A program made the translations under genes and the position numbers. DNA of 64,000 bases from an archaeon. Lineage in GTDB: Archaea; Nanobdellota; Nanobdellia; Pacearchaeales; GW2011-AR1. Shown in pieces: positions 47,875-56,707 of the stretch. The stretch lies in NCBI GenBank assembly GCA_027343665.1, contig DAHWKL010000001.1, forward strand, positions 172,770-236,769. The letters run 5' to 3'. The notes below the pieces were generated by a model. The model made no database searches and was not told the origin of the DNA. It worked only from the letters and a program-made list of their open reading frames with translations. Every line of letters begins with the position of its first letter. Position 1 is the stretch's first letter.

Positions 47875-48786
47875 TTATGTTTTTATCCAGCTAGGATCAT
47901 AGATTGTAACAGGATCTCCGAATTTTAATATTTTAAATTTTGACTTTTCAATTTTCCAGTCCAAACCCTCTAATTTTCCAGTATTAATATAAATTGTATT
48001 ACCAATCTTCTCTTCAGCTTTCTTTTTTAAAAATCTTGGAAGATAATCTTGTGGCTTTTCCCGATGCTCTTTTGAGAAAAAGGCCGTAGCTAGATGAAAT
48101 TCTCTGATTTTAGCAGCTCCATTGGACCGAAAATCAAAATAACTTGGGCCAAAATTCCTTGCCCAGTCCTCGGAAAACTTTTCTTCAGTCTTATTATTAA
48201 AGCTTGAAAGAGTAAGCTCTTCAAGTGTGCAATATGGCAAAGCTGTCAAATCTTCATCTAAAATAACCAGCTGGAAAATGTAAGTGCTAGATTCACTTTT
48301 TGGCGGGCCGTAATGGAATTCTCGAAAGCTCTGCGGAATCATTATCGCAAATCTTGTTGAACTATCCATATCAAAAATTTTCTTGTGCAAAATACCAAGA
48401 TCCATAGGAATCTCATAATGAGAAAGAATTTTAATCAGACCCTTGAAAGACTCAGAATTTGTCAGGTTAATTGCGCCCCAGTCTTCTCCTCTCCAGTGCG
48501 AGAAATCTGTATCTCTGTATTCAATCTCTTCAGCCCAATCAAGTATTGGGAAACTTAACGGTATGGAAAGTGAATAAATTTTTTTTTGATCTTCTGGGGT
48601 TATCCTAGCGATCCTTGGCATTGTTTCCCAGGACTTTCTATAATGATCTTTTGCAAATTTTTCATATGGAGAAAGTTTTCCTACATTTCTCAATCTTACT
48701 TCCTGAAGTTTCCTTGCATCTGGAATAGAAGGAGCCCCTGCTGAAAAAAGTTTGTCTATAAGATATTTTCTTGTTTGTTTTACCAT
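47875..48786 (-). CDS. Unknown protein divergent from a TrmB-like regulator
   Basis: A 303-residue soluble protein (MVKQTRKYLIDKLFSAGAPSIPDARKLQEVRLRN...) rich in aromatic residues (YFDFRSNGAAKIREF, DWAEEIEYRDTDFSHWRGEDWG). No signal peptide, membrane helix or known catalytic motif is apparent. It shares a 64-base promoter region with the divergent TrmB-like regulator, which is a common layout for a regulator and its target. The function is not recognised. Confidence 0.65.
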   Translation of the reverse strand: MVKQTRKYLIDKLFSAGAPSIPDARKLQEVRLRNVGKLSPYEKFAKDHYRKSWETMPRIARITPEDQKKIYSLSIPLSFPILDWAEEIEYRDTDFSHWRGEDWGAINLTNSESFKGLIKILSHYEIPMDLGILHKKIFDMDSSTRFAIMIPQSFREFHYGPPKSESSTYIFQLVILDEDLTALPYCTLEELTLSSFNNKTEEKFSEDWARNFGPSYFDFRSNGAAKIREFHLATAFFSKEHREKPQDYLPRFLKKKAEEKIGNTIYINTGKLEGLDWKIEKSKFKILKFGDPVTIYDPSWIKT

Positions 48787-48850
48787 GAGTAACCTATCCC
48801 ATAAATCTTTAAAAACAATTCAGCACTTTTCACCCAATATTAGAGTTAAA

Positions 48851-49621
48851 ATGATAGAAGACTTAAAAGCAGTTGGGCTAGGATATTATGAAAGCAAAAT
48901 CATTGAAGTCCTGATGAAAGAGAAACTCAATCTTCGAGAGTTGAGCAAAAAATCAGGGGTTCCTTTTGGAAAAATTTATTCTATTATTAAATCATTAAAA
49001 AATAAAAAATTGATAAAGGAAAATAACTCCAGACCAAAGTTAGTATATATAGATAATGTCTCAGAAGTTATATCAGAACTTTTAAAAGAAAAGGAGGAAA
49101 AAGAAAAAAAGATCACCGAAAATCTCCGAAATATCGCAACAGAGATAGACAGGAGCAAAAAAAAACCTCAGAGATTTTTTCAAATAGGAACGAATATACA
49201 AGATAATAAAAGAATACAAATGAGAAGCTTTACAGAAGCACAAAATGAAATTCTCCAAATATTGAATATCCACCATAAACCTGAATCTAACAGAGAAAGC
49301 AAAACCATCTGGGAAAAGGAAATCATGAATGCTGTCAAAAGAGGAATAATTTTCAGGTCAATTTACCCAAAGAAGACAACCCTCCCAAAAATTCTTGATA
49401 ATCTGAACAAGAAATATCCGGAAAAATTCCAAGTCAGAAGACTTGACACAGATTTTACAAGGTGCGACATAATTGATGGGAAAAAAGTCCTGTTAAAACT
49501 AATTACTTCTGATGCTATCGGTTTTGGGGGAACTATATTTGTTGAGAATGAAGATTTGGCTTACAATCTGAAAGCTATATTTGAAGAGATGTGGGAACAA
49601 GGAAATCCACATGTGATTTGA
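48851..49621 (+). CDS. TrmB-family transcriptional regulator
   Basis: A 256-residue regulator with the TrmB-type winged helix at the N-terminus: MIEDLKAVGLGYYESKIIEVLMKEKLNLRELSKKSGVPFGKIYSIIKSLKNKKLI. A long coiled-coil dimerisation helix follows (LLKEKEEKEKKITENLRNI), then a C-terminal effector-like domain (GIIFRSIYPKKTTLPKILDNL...TSDAIGFGGTIFVENEDLA). TrmB proteins sense sugars or other ligands. The start at 48851 is preferred over the ORF-track 48752, which runs back through the divergent gene. It probably controls the adjacent divergent unknown gene and itself. Confidence 0.8.
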   Translation: MIEDLKAVGLGYYESKIIEVLMKEKLNLRELSKKSGVPFGKIYSIIKSLKNKKLIKENNSRPKLVYIDNVSEVISELLKEKEEKEKKITENLRNIATEIDRSKKKPQRFFQIGTNIQDNKRIQMRSFTEAQNEILQILNIHHKPESNRESKTIWEKEIMNAVKRGIIFRSIYPKKTTLPKILDNLNKKYPEKFQVRRLDTDFTRCDIIDGKKVLLKLITSDAIGFGGTIFVENEDLAYNLKAIFEEMWEQGNPHVI

Positions 49622-49739
49622 TAGCTTTTCATTTTTTATCAATTATACCCTTACTCCACATAGCGCGTTTAAATTTGTTTGTCATTAATAAGTAACAAAA
49701 ATAAGAAGATTTATAAAGATATTTCCATAATGGGTTTTT

Positions 49740-50825
49740 ATGATAACAATAGAGGATATACTTAATCTTAATGATAATGATATAAGAGAATCCATTGGGG
49801 TCAATCAAGGAAAACAGTTCATACACCCTTCAGGAAGGGCGGAACCAATTAAAGGAATAGCAAAAGAAGCACTTAGGAAATCCTTAGACTATTATTATAC
49901 TCAATTGTCCAGGAAGAAAAAACATCTTGCAAAAGAGATACAAGAACACAGAGAAAAGTATGGGATAAAAAGAAATGAAACTCTACTTTCAATGATAAAA
50001 GATATCCACCCGCAAGCCGTGCAAAAAATGGGGAGGCTGGTTTATTACATTGGACAAGGCACAGATTTGGAAAGAAGAATCTTATCTGGAGAAACAATAA
50101 TTAATGAAACAGAAAAAAGAATAATCACAGAAGCTGCATCTGTTTATTCTTATTTCACAAGAGGGATACAGAAGATTTTCTTCATGCCAAAGTTCTTTTA
50201 TGAAGAAGAAATGTTTGATTTCAGTAAGATTTCACAATTAACTGATCAAGAAAAATATGCAAATTCGGGAGAGGTGAAATCTAAGTTTGTTAAAATAAAA
50301 AGTAAAGATGGCAATAATAAAATAAGTATTAGTTACACTCTTCTTGAAGATGGGATAATATTTCAATATCTTGCATTTAATCTTAGCGGAGATAGCAGTC
50401 AGGATAAAATGCATATTGTAGGAAAAACGGATTATTTTGGGAATATTAAGGATATATATCATATAGAAGTGCAAGAAAAAATACATGATTATGATATAAA
50501 TGAACTTGCATATTTAATAAAAGTTTTAAATGAAGGGATAAATGAATCAGATCTTATGGCAATACTCCAACCACAAAAAAGAATTGAGTACAAGACTGAC
50601 ATTAAAACCAAAGAAGTCTTTGCTAACATTACCACTCATGAAGACAATGTGAAAAGGGTAGGAAACTTGAAGTTCAATAAAAACATTACAAATTTTGAGC
50701 TAATAAAAAATGAACCTTGGATAGCTGGGGGGCCGGTCTTTCAAAAAGTGATCGATTACATAAAAGAAAATGAAAACAAACTTAAGGAAATTTATCAAAG
50801 GAAAATCAAAGGGCAAAATTTTTAG
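49740..50825 (+). CDS. Unknown 361-residue protein
   Basis: A soluble protein (MITIEDILNLNDNDIRESIGVNQGKQFIHPSG...) with a helical, basic N-terminal third and a beta-rich centre (FVKIKSKDGNNKISISYTLLEDGIIFQYLAFNLSG). No recognised family. The codon choice is noticeably AT-richer than in the neighbouring informational genes, and it lies in an island of unknown genes, so recent acquisition is possible. A TATA box (tttataaag) is centred about 28 bp before the ATG. Its stop abuts the 3' end of rnhB. Confidence 0.65.
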   Translation: MITIEDILNLNDNDIRESIGVNQGKQFIHPSGRAEPIKGIAKEALRKSLDYYYTQLSRKKKHLAKEIQEHREKYGIKRNETLLSMIKDIHPQAVQKMGRLVYYIGQGTDLERRILSGETIINETEKRIITEAASVYSYFTRGIQKIFFMPKFFYEEEMFDFSKISQLTDQEKYANSGEVKSKFVKIKSKDGNNKISISYTLLEDGIIFQYLAFNLSGDSSQDKMHIVGKTDYFGNIKDIYHIEVQEKIHDYDINELAYLIKVLNEGINESDLMAILQPQKRIEYKTDIKTKEVFANITTHEDNVKRVGNLKFNKNITNFELIKNEPWIAGGPVFQKVIDYIKENENKLKEIYQRKIKGQNF

Positions 50826-51500
50826 TCAAACCCCTAATTCTATCTGCGTCAGTTTTTCACAGGCTTCTTCCCATGTAGACCAAGATTTCCTGAATAAATC
50901 ATCATTTTTGTATTTGAGAGCAAATTTCTCGACGAACCGCATCGTTAGCGGATCGGTACAGTAGCCCGATCCTATTTCGCCCCCGTATTTTTCTTTCAGG
51001 AGATCCATCCTTCTTTCCCTTTCAGACTTGGCAAGTATGGATGCTGCCCCAACAGAAAGGTAATTCCTGTCGGCTTTATGCTCAATAACAAAATCTAGGT
51101 TAGATAAGTTTTTTATTTTTGGTTTCAGAAGATTTGTCCAGCTTTCTATACCTATTGAAGGGCAGTCGATTATGACTTTCATCTTCTCTTTGCCATCATT
51201 TATTCTGTTGATTATTTCTGCAAATTTATCTGCTTCAAGTTTCGTGAGTTTTGAGCCGTCTTTTACAGCTTTATCTATTTCAGCAGTTTCACATACAATA
51301 ATCTCAAAAGCTTTCGCGATTTTTTTTATCTCAGCTTCCAGAAAACCGCGTCTGCCAGGAGTTACCAATTTTGAATCTTTGACGCCCAGTCTCCTGAACA
51401 GAATTTCGTCTTCTTTTTCAATTAAGCATCCTGCAAGGGCCATTGGCCCCATAACGGGCCCTTTTCCGGCTTCATCAAGACCAAGAATCAACTCGACCAT
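50826..51500 (-). CDS. rnhB: Ribonuclease HII
   Basis: Cuts the RNA strand of RNA-DNA hybrids and single ribonucleotides in DNA. The 224 residues start MVELILGLDEAGKGPVMGPM, which has the DEAGKGP active-site start. Later come the Asp in VIIDCPSIG (about residue 111), the HKADRNYLSVGAASILAKSERERRM block, and GSGYCTDPLT. The start at 51500 is chosen over the ORF-track 51515. The size is typical of archaeal RNase HII. It converges with the 361-residue unknown gene. Confidence 0.95.
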   Translation of the reverse strand: MVELILGLDEAGKGPVMGPMALAGCLIEKEDEILFRRLGVKDSKLVTPGRRGFLEAEIKKIAKAFEIIVCETAEIDKAVKDGSKLTKLEADKFAEIINRINDGKEKMKVIIDCPSIGIESWTNLLKPKIKNLSNLDFVIEHKADRNYLSVGAASILAKSERERRMDLLKEKYGGEIGSGYCTDPLTMRFVEKFALKYKNDDLFRKSWSTWEEACEKLTQIELGV

Positions 51501-51618
51501 GAACCGAAAAAACACCGAAGCTTTTTAAGAATTGCGGACAAAGATGGACAAATGAAAGCAAGGTCGGTAAAAAACTGAAGATTAGATGTTACCTCTTATA
51601 AAATACTACAATTAGTAA

Positions 51619-51647
51619 AATTTTTAAATTATTAATAATTAAAAATT
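51619..51647 (+). promoter_or_regulatory. AT-only near-palindrome before the HExxH gene
   Basis: aatttttaaattattaataattaaaaatt is a 29-base near-perfect inverted repeat (one extra A on the left arm), ending three bases before the ATG at 51651. It holds a TATA-like tttttaaat. It may be only an AT-rich core promoter, or a self-regulatory operator over the translation start. Confidence 0.4.
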
Positions 51648-51650
51648 GAT

Positions 51651-52076
51651 ATGGGAAGTAGAATAAAAGAATTTATTGATAATACTAAGTTGTTCGGTGA
51701 AGTTATCACACTATTGCCCGTTAGTTTTATGAATTATGGTGCTCATATATTAGCTAAAGCTTTTTCTGAAAAGGTAAGATATGGAAAAAACCTTGAAAAG
51801 ATACTCGAAAAAGAATCTTCAAAACTTGGTTTAGATGAGAAAAATGTCCATGTAAAATTTGGTCCTACTTTTCTCGATACAGCAGAAGTGGAAAAAATTC
51901 CAAATGGAAATTATGAAATTCTACTAAGTGAAAATTATCAGGATGCATTCACTTTAAGACATGAGCTGTATCATATTTACAAAAAACATTTTGAGGATAA
52001 AAGTCCTTCCGTTACAAGATTATTTCTTAGGGAATCACAATCAACGTTATATGGATTATTTAGGATAAAAATCTAA
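51651..52076 (+). CDS. Orphan HExxH zinc-metallopeptidase-like protein
   Basis: A 141-residue protein with HELYH at residues 104-108, the HExxH zinc site of gluzincin/metzincin-type peptidases, within a helix (DAFTLRHELYHIYKKHF). A downstream ESQ in a C-terminal helix could supply a third ligand. There is no signal peptide and only a weak hydrophobic stretch near residue 20. The size and layout resemble compact DPANN or phage-style M48/M78-like domains (as in ImmA-type proteases). No antitoxin or repressor gene is next to it. Confidence 0.6.
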   Translation: MGSRIKEFIDNTKLFGEVITLLPVSFMNYGAHILAKAFSEKVRYGKNLEKILEKESSKLGLDEKNVHVKFGPTFLDTAEVEKIPNGNYEILLSENYQDAFTLRHELYHIYKKHFEDKSPSVTRLFLRESQSTLYGLFRIKI

Positions 52077-52152
52077 AAGACCTAGTGGGTTTTCATGAAA
52101 ATTTTTTCATGCGTTCCGTTAATATTATAAAGCACATTTTTTTATTACCGGC

Positions 52153-53064
52153 ATGGAAAATATTAAGGTAATCTTATTTTACAAGTTTGCAGATCTGAAA
52201 AATCCGGGAGAATTCGTGAAAGAGCACCTGAAATTTTGCAAAGAACTGGGGATATTAGGAAGAGTCTTGGTCTCACATGAAGGAATAAACGGAAGCATCA
52301 CTGGGACAGACTGGCAGATTGACAGGTACAAAGAAAACTTAAGATCAGATAAAAGATTCACAGACATAACTTTCAAGGAAGAGGAAATCATTGAAAAACC
52401 ATTTACAAAAATGAAAGTTAAATTCAGAAAAGAGATAGTTACATTCGGAGAAAAAGTTGATCTGGCAAGAAAAGGAGATTATATAGCTCCGGAGAAGTTG
52501 AAAGAGATGTATGACAATAAAGAGGAATTCATCATACTTGACGCAAGAAATGATTATGAATATAAAATAGGCAGATTCAAAAATGCCATACATCTTGACA
52601 TAAAAAATTTCAGAGATTTTCCATCCGCACTTAAAAGAATAGAAAACCTGAAAGACAAAAAAATTGTGACTTACTGCACCGGTGGGGTAAGATGCGAGAA
52701 AGCTTCGTCTTATATGAAAGAAAGAGGTTTCAGAAATGTCATGCAGCTTAAAGATGGGATACTCGCATTCGGAAAAAAGTTCCCTGACACAGTATGGGAA
52801 GGCAAATGTTTTGTATTCGATAAAAGGCTTGTCCAAAGTATAAATTCCAATGAAGACACTATCTCAGAATGTTTCATATGCTCAGCACCATCGGATCTTT
52901 ACAGGAATTGCAGGAACCTTGACTGTGACAGACTTTTCATATCCTGCCTCAACTGTCAAAAAGAGCTCAACGGATGCTGTTCTAAAGAATGCCTCACCGA
53001 GTTCAGAAAACAATGTATGGGCAAGTCGATTGCAAAACAGGGAAGAAGAAGTTTAACAATGTAA
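52153..53064 (+). CDS. trhO: tRNA uridine-34 hydroxylase TrhO (rhodanese family)
   Basis: In bacteria TrhO uses O2 to hydroxylate uridine 34 in certain tRNAs. The 303 residues show the N-terminal domain VILFYKFADLKNP...GRVLVSHEGINGSITG, the rhodanese domain with LDARNDYEYKIGRF and the active-site loop CTGGVRCEKAS (C175, C181), and a C-terminal Cys-rich zinc-like segment (CFICSAPSDLYRNCRNLDC...CLNC). The length is normal. A U32/TrhP-like gene at 7.8 kb is the other enzyme known to make the same modification. The gene is probably of bacterial origin, being uncommon in archaea. Confidence 0.9.
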   Translation: MENIKVILFYKFADLKNPGEFVKEHLKFCKELGILGRVLVSHEGINGSITGTDWQIDRYKENLRSDKRFTDITFKEEEIIEKPFTKMKVKFRKEIVTFGEKVDLARKGDYIAPEKLKEMYDNKEEFIILDARNDYEYKIGRFKNAIHLDIKNFRDFPSALKRIENLKDKKIVTYCTGGVRCEKASSYMKERGFRNVMQLKDGILAFGKKFPDTVWEGKCFVFDKRLVQSINSNEDTISECFICSAPSDLYRNCRNLDCDRLFISCLNCQKELNGCCSKECLTEFRKQCMGKSIAKQGRRSLTM

Positions 53065-53118
53065 TCAAAGATTCCAAAAAGATATAAAGGGTTTTTCTTT
53101 CATATCTGTTAAAGAGAG

Positions 53119-53763
53119 ATGATGGAAAAGTTAGACAAAAGAATAAGCCCGAAACATTTTCATGTGACCATTTTCGGGAGCGCAAGGATAAAAAAGAATG
53201 ATCCAATCTACAAAGAGATTTACAAACTCGCGGAGATGGTGGGAAAAAGGAACTGGGATGTGGTCACAGGCGGCGGTCCCGGCATAATGGAAGCTGCCAA
53301 TCTGGGTCACAGAAAAGGAAACAAAGGGAAAGATGCACACTCAATAGGTCTGGGGATAAAACTTCCACATGAACAAAGATTCAACACGGGAGTGCAGTTA
53401 TACCAGGAGTTTAAAATATTCTCAAGGAGACTAGACAATTTCATGCTCTTATCGAATGCGATAGTAATAGCTCCCGGAGGGGTGGGAACACTTCTTGAAT
53501 TATTGTACTCTTGGGAACTTATGCAGGTCGGGGACACATGTCAGATACCAATAATATTATTGGGGAATATCTGGGACGGACTTTTAAAATGGCTGAGGGA
53601 AAAACCATTGAAGGAAAAATATTTCGAAGAAAAGGATTTCAAACTGCTTTATCACGCCAAAAGTTCAAAAGAAGCGATAGAGATCATAGATAATGCCTAC
53701 GAAAGGTGGACAAAAGGAGACAGAACATTCTGCTTAAATTATAAGAAATACAAAATAAAATGA
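53119..53763 (+). CDS. LOG-family nucleotide 5'-monophosphate phosphoribohydrolase-like protein
   Basis: A 214-residue Rossmann-fold protein with the LOG/lysine-decarboxylase-like signature: VTGGGPGIMEAANLG (about residues 52-66) and PGGVGTLLEL (about 117-126). Such proteins release ribose 5-phosphate from nucleoside monophosphates, which would feed the pentose phosphate genes that follow. Its last four bases overlap the rpiB start (ATGA), so the two are coupled. That coupling makes the ribose-5-phosphate idea attractive but unproven. Confidence 0.85.
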   Translation: MMEKLDKRISPKHFHVTIFGSARIKKNDPIYKEIYKLAEMVGKRNWDVVTGGGPGIMEAANLGHRKGNKGKDAHSIGLGIKLPHEQRFNTGVQLYQEFKIFSRRLDNFMLLSNAIVIAPGGVGTLLELLYSWELMQVGDTCQIPIILLGNIWDGLLKWLREKPLKEKYFEEKDFKLLYHAKSSKEAIEIIDNAYERWTKGDRTFCLNYKKYKIK

Positions 53764-54227
53764 AAATCTTCATAGGCTCTGATCATGCAGGATTCGAATA
53801 TAAAAGCAAGATCAAAGAGTGGCTGGATAAAAGTGGCTACAGCGTCGAAGACGTCGGGCCTTTCAAGTATGACCCAAAGGATGATTATCCCACTTACAGC
53901 TTTAAAGTGGCTGAACAAGTTGCAAAAACAAAAGATTCGTACGGAGTCATAATCGCACGCTCAGGAATAGGAGAAAGCATCGTCGCGAATAAGGTCACAG
54001 GCGTAAGAGCAGTTTCTTTCTTTGGAAAACCACCAAAAGATTTCCTGAAAATGTCGAGGATGCATGACAACACAAACGTCCTTTGTTTCGGTTCAGAATT
54101 TGTGACTCTCCCGGAAGCTAAAAAAGCCATAACAATATGGCTTAAGACAGAATTCAAAAACGAAACAAGACACAAAAGAAGACTAAAAGAAATCTCAGAC
54201 TACGAAAAGAAACATTGGAGAAACTGA
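53760..54227 (+). CDS. rpiB: Ribose-5-phosphate isomerase B
   Basis: Interconverts ribose 5-phosphate and ribulose 5-phosphate. The 155 residues start MKIFIGSDHAGFEYKSKI (the phosphate-binding GSDHAG), followed by YGVIIARSGIGESIVANKVTGVRAV, in which Ser takes the place of the usual C in CGTGIG, and RMHDNTNVLCFGS. The missing Cys base (ARSGIGE) is a notable change at the active site, since Cys acts as the general base in many RpiB proteins. It overlaps the LOG-family gene and precedes rpe by one base. Confidence 0.85.
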   Translation: MKIFIGSDHAGFEYKSKIKEWLDKSGYSVEDVGPFKYDPKDDYPTYSFKVAEQVAKTKDSYGVIIARSGIGESIVANKVTGVRAVSFFGKPPKDFLKMSRMHDNTNVLCFGSEFVTLPEAKKAITIWLKTEFKNETRHKRRLKEISDYEKKHWRN

Positions 54228-54228
54228 A

Positions 54229-54864
54229 ATGAGAAAAGTCATACCGACGATTTTTGCACACAATAAAAAAGAATTTGATGAAAGATTAAAAAGATTACTC
54301 CCGATATCAAACTATTTCCAGATAGATTTCATGGACGGGAAATTCGTCTCGGGGAAATCTGTCAAGATCTCCGAAATCCCCGACCTGAGAAGGTATAAGA
54401 AAAATTTTGAAGCTCATCTCATGATAAAAAATCCTGAAAAAGAGATCGAAGAGCTCAGGAAAAAAGGGTTCAAAAAGATCATTTTCCACATAGAATCAAC
54501 AAAAAACCCCGATAAAGCCATTAATGAAATAAAAAGATCTGAAATGAAATGCTTTATTGCCGTGAACCCTGAAACAAAAGCCGAAAGAGTTTTTCCGATG
54601 GCGGAAAAAATGGATGGCATCATGTTCATGGGAGTGCGTCCGGGAAAAGAAAATCAGAATTTTATAAGATCGGTTTACAAGAAAATAGTCTTGACAAAAA
54701 GGAGATTTCCTGATAAAGTGGTTCAAGTTGACGGCGGTGTAGATGATAAAACGATAATGAAACTCAAAAATTCTGGTTTGGACATTGCAAATACCGGTTC
54801 ATACGTGAACAATTCAGAAAATCCAAGGGAAGCTCTGAGAAAATTAAAAAAACTTTTTGGCTGA
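54229..54864 (+). CDS. rpe: Ribulose-phosphate 3-epimerase
   Basis: Interconverts ribulose and xylulose 5-phosphates. A 211-residue TIM barrel with PTIFAHNKKEFDERL, YFQIDFMDGKFV (metal ligand Asp), FEAHLMIKNPE, and VQVDGGVDDKTI (second Asp), then ANTGSYV for phosphate binding. The usual HLMV and GGV motifs are present in modified form. It follows rpiB by one base, and its last 21 bases overlap the 3' end of the transketolase gene on the other strand. Confidence 0.88.
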   Translation: MRKVIPTIFAHNKKEFDERLKRLLPISNYFQIDFMDGKFVSGKSVKISEIPDLRRYKKNFEAHLMIKNPEKEIEELRKKGFKKIIFHIESTKNPDKAINEIKRSEMKCFIAVNPETKAERVFPMAEKMDGIMFMGVRPGKENQNFIRSVYKKIVLTKRRFPDKVVQVDGGVDDKTIMKLKNSGLDIANTGSYVNNSENPREALRKLKKLFG

Positions 54865-56670
54865 TTCAGCAATAGCATCAGCGTCAATCTTGTATTTATG
54901 CAATAATTCGTCTTTTGCTCCTGAATGCGGAATACCTTCCACAAAAAGATGGTTTATCTTTATCCCGGAGTCTCTAAGTTCGGAGATAAGCATCTCGCCG
55001 ATCCCGCCCTCTCCGTGATGATCCTCTGAGACAACAATTTTCCCGCCGTGCTTTCTGATGAATTTCACGAATTTCTTTGAATCGAAAGGTTTTATCTTGT
55101 ATAAATCCACGACGGCAACTTTTTTCCCTTCTGCAGTTAATTTCTCGTAAGCTTTCAAAGATTCATGCAGAGTTATACCTGACCCTACAAGAACGGCTTC
55201 ATCTTTTCTTGATTCACGGACGGCCTTAAAATCTTCGATACCAAAAACTTCAGAATTTTTGTATATCACGGGTAATTTTGGCCTTGTGGTTCTTAAATAT
55301 TTTATCCCTTTCATTTTTCCGGAGAGGAAAAGAAGTTTTTGTGCAGAGACTGCGTCTGATGGACAAAAAATAACTGAATCCGGAAGGCTTCTGAAAAGCG
55401 AGATGTCCTCCAGGCCCATCTGTGAGGCACCATCTTCCCCTATTGAAACTCCCGCATGACTCCCGCATACAGTAAAATTCGCGGAGGATAAAGCAGACAT
55501 TCTCAGTTGGTCATAGGCTCTTGTGAGAAAAGCGGAAAATGTCGAAGGATAAGGGTTCATCCCTTTTTTGCTGAGCCCGAGAGAAAGTCCGATCATATTC
55601 TGCTCTGAGATATAATTTTCCACGAATTGGCCTTTTGTTCCGGAATCTTTCTCGACATTCTCGGAATAAGTTGAATTTCCAACCTCGGAGTCTATTGCTA
55701 TAACACTCGGATCAGAACGGGCAAGTTCGAGCAGAGCTCTCCCGTAAGCCTCACGCGTTGAAACTTCTTCACCTATTTTGTAAAGGTCAGATTTAAGAGT
55801 CCTGAGTTTTATGCCGAATTTGACTTTTTCTGGGGATTTTATGCTTATTTTAGGCATTGCCCTGTGAGGAATCTCTTTGAGAGCCGCTTCAAGCTCAGAT
55901 TCGGAAAGAGCTTTCCCATGCCAACCATTTTTTCCTTCAAGAAAAGAAACCCCTTTTCCCTTGACAGTTTTCGCAAGGATTACAGAAGGTTTCTGCGAAA
56001 ATTTCGCTTTCTTCACTGCATTTATGATTTCAATGATATTATGACCATCAGCGACAATTGTTTCCCATCCGAAACTCTCGAATTTCTTTTTATAATTTTC
56101 CAGATTATATCCGAACATTGTCTCCCTTGTCTGGCCAAGTCTGTTCACATCGACAATTGCTATTATATTTTCTATTCCGTGGTAAGAAGCAAAATTCAAG
56201 GATTCATAAACTGAACCCTCCGCGAGCTCAGAATCTCCCATAAGAACATAGACATATGACTTCCTTTTTTGCATTCTCATCGCAAGAGCCATCCCAAGCC
56301 CGACAGAAAGTCCCTGACCAAGTGAGCCGGTCGCAACTTTCACCCAAGGGAGAGAACGCGGCATCGGATGGCCTTCAAGAGGACTCCCGAATTTTCTCAA
56401 AGTTTTTAGATCGTTTTTTATGCATCCTGCCCTTTTCAAAGCTGAATACAAAATCGGAGCCGCGTGACCTTTACTAAGTATAAACTCATCATTATCAGGA
56501 TTCTCAGGATTCTTCACGTCATAAGCCATCTCATTAAAGAACAGAGCGGCCATTATTTCTGCGCATGAGAGGCAAGATGTCGGATGTCCGCTTCCAGCAG
56601 CAGTCGTTGAAATGAGCGAATCCCTCCTTAAGACACTTGCAATACTTTCAAGATCATTGATCAGCACCAT
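54844..56670 (-). CDS. tkt: Transketolase (single chain)
   Basis: Thiamine diphosphate enzyme transferring two-carbon units between sugar phosphates. The 608-residue chain holds both halves, which many archaea encode as two genes. Landmarks are AAGSGHPTSCLSCAEIMAALFF, LSKGHAAPILYSAL, GSLGQGLSVGLGMALAM, YVLMGDSELAEGSVYE (ThDP/Mg site), and ISEQNMIGLSLGLSKKG, with HAGVSIGEDGASQ in the second half. The start is MVLINDL at 56670; the ORF-track start is 18 codons longer and runs into the promoter. It is 38 bases downstream of transaldolase on the same strand. Confidence 0.93.
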   Translation of the reverse strand: MVLINDLESIASVLRRDSLISTTAAGSGHPTSCLSCAEIMAALFFNEMAYDVKNPENPDNDEFILSKGHAAPILYSALKRAGCIKNDLKTLRKFGSPLEGHPMPRSLPWVKVATGSLGQGLSVGLGMALAMRMQKRKSYVYVLMGDSELAEGSVYESLNFASYHGIENIIAIVDVNRLGQTRETMFGYNLENYKKKFESFGWETIVADGHNIIEIINAVKKAKFSQKPSVILAKTVKGKGVSFLEGKNGWHGKALSESELEAALKEIPHRAMPKISIKSPEKVKFGIKLRTLKSDLYKIGEEVSTREAYGRALLELARSDPSVIAIDSEVGNSTYSENVEKDSGTKGQFVENYISEQNMIGLSLGLSKKGMNPYPSTFSAFLTRAYDQLRMSALSSANFTVCGSHAGVSIGEDGASQMGLEDISLFRSLPDSVIFCPSDAVSAQKLLFLSGKMKGIKYLRTTRPKLPVIYKNSEVFGIEDFKAVRESRKDEAVLVGSGITLHESLKAYEKLTAEGKKVAVVDLYKIKPFDSKKFVKFIRKHGGKIVVSEDHHGEGGIGEMLISELRDSGIKINHLFVEGIPHSGAKDELLHKYKIDADAIAESAKKFF

Positions 56671-56707
56671 CTTTCTTAAAGATAAATGGGAGAAAGATTT
56701 TATAAAT

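Noticed and set aside
52345-52836. 163-residue minus-strand ORF within trhO
   Set aside because: It is aromatic-rich, has no motif, and lies fully opposite the convincing TrhO gene.
54844-54944. Short minus-strand ORF 54723-54944 at the transketolase end
   Set aside because: It overlaps both rpe and tkt in a third frame and has no start signal or motif.
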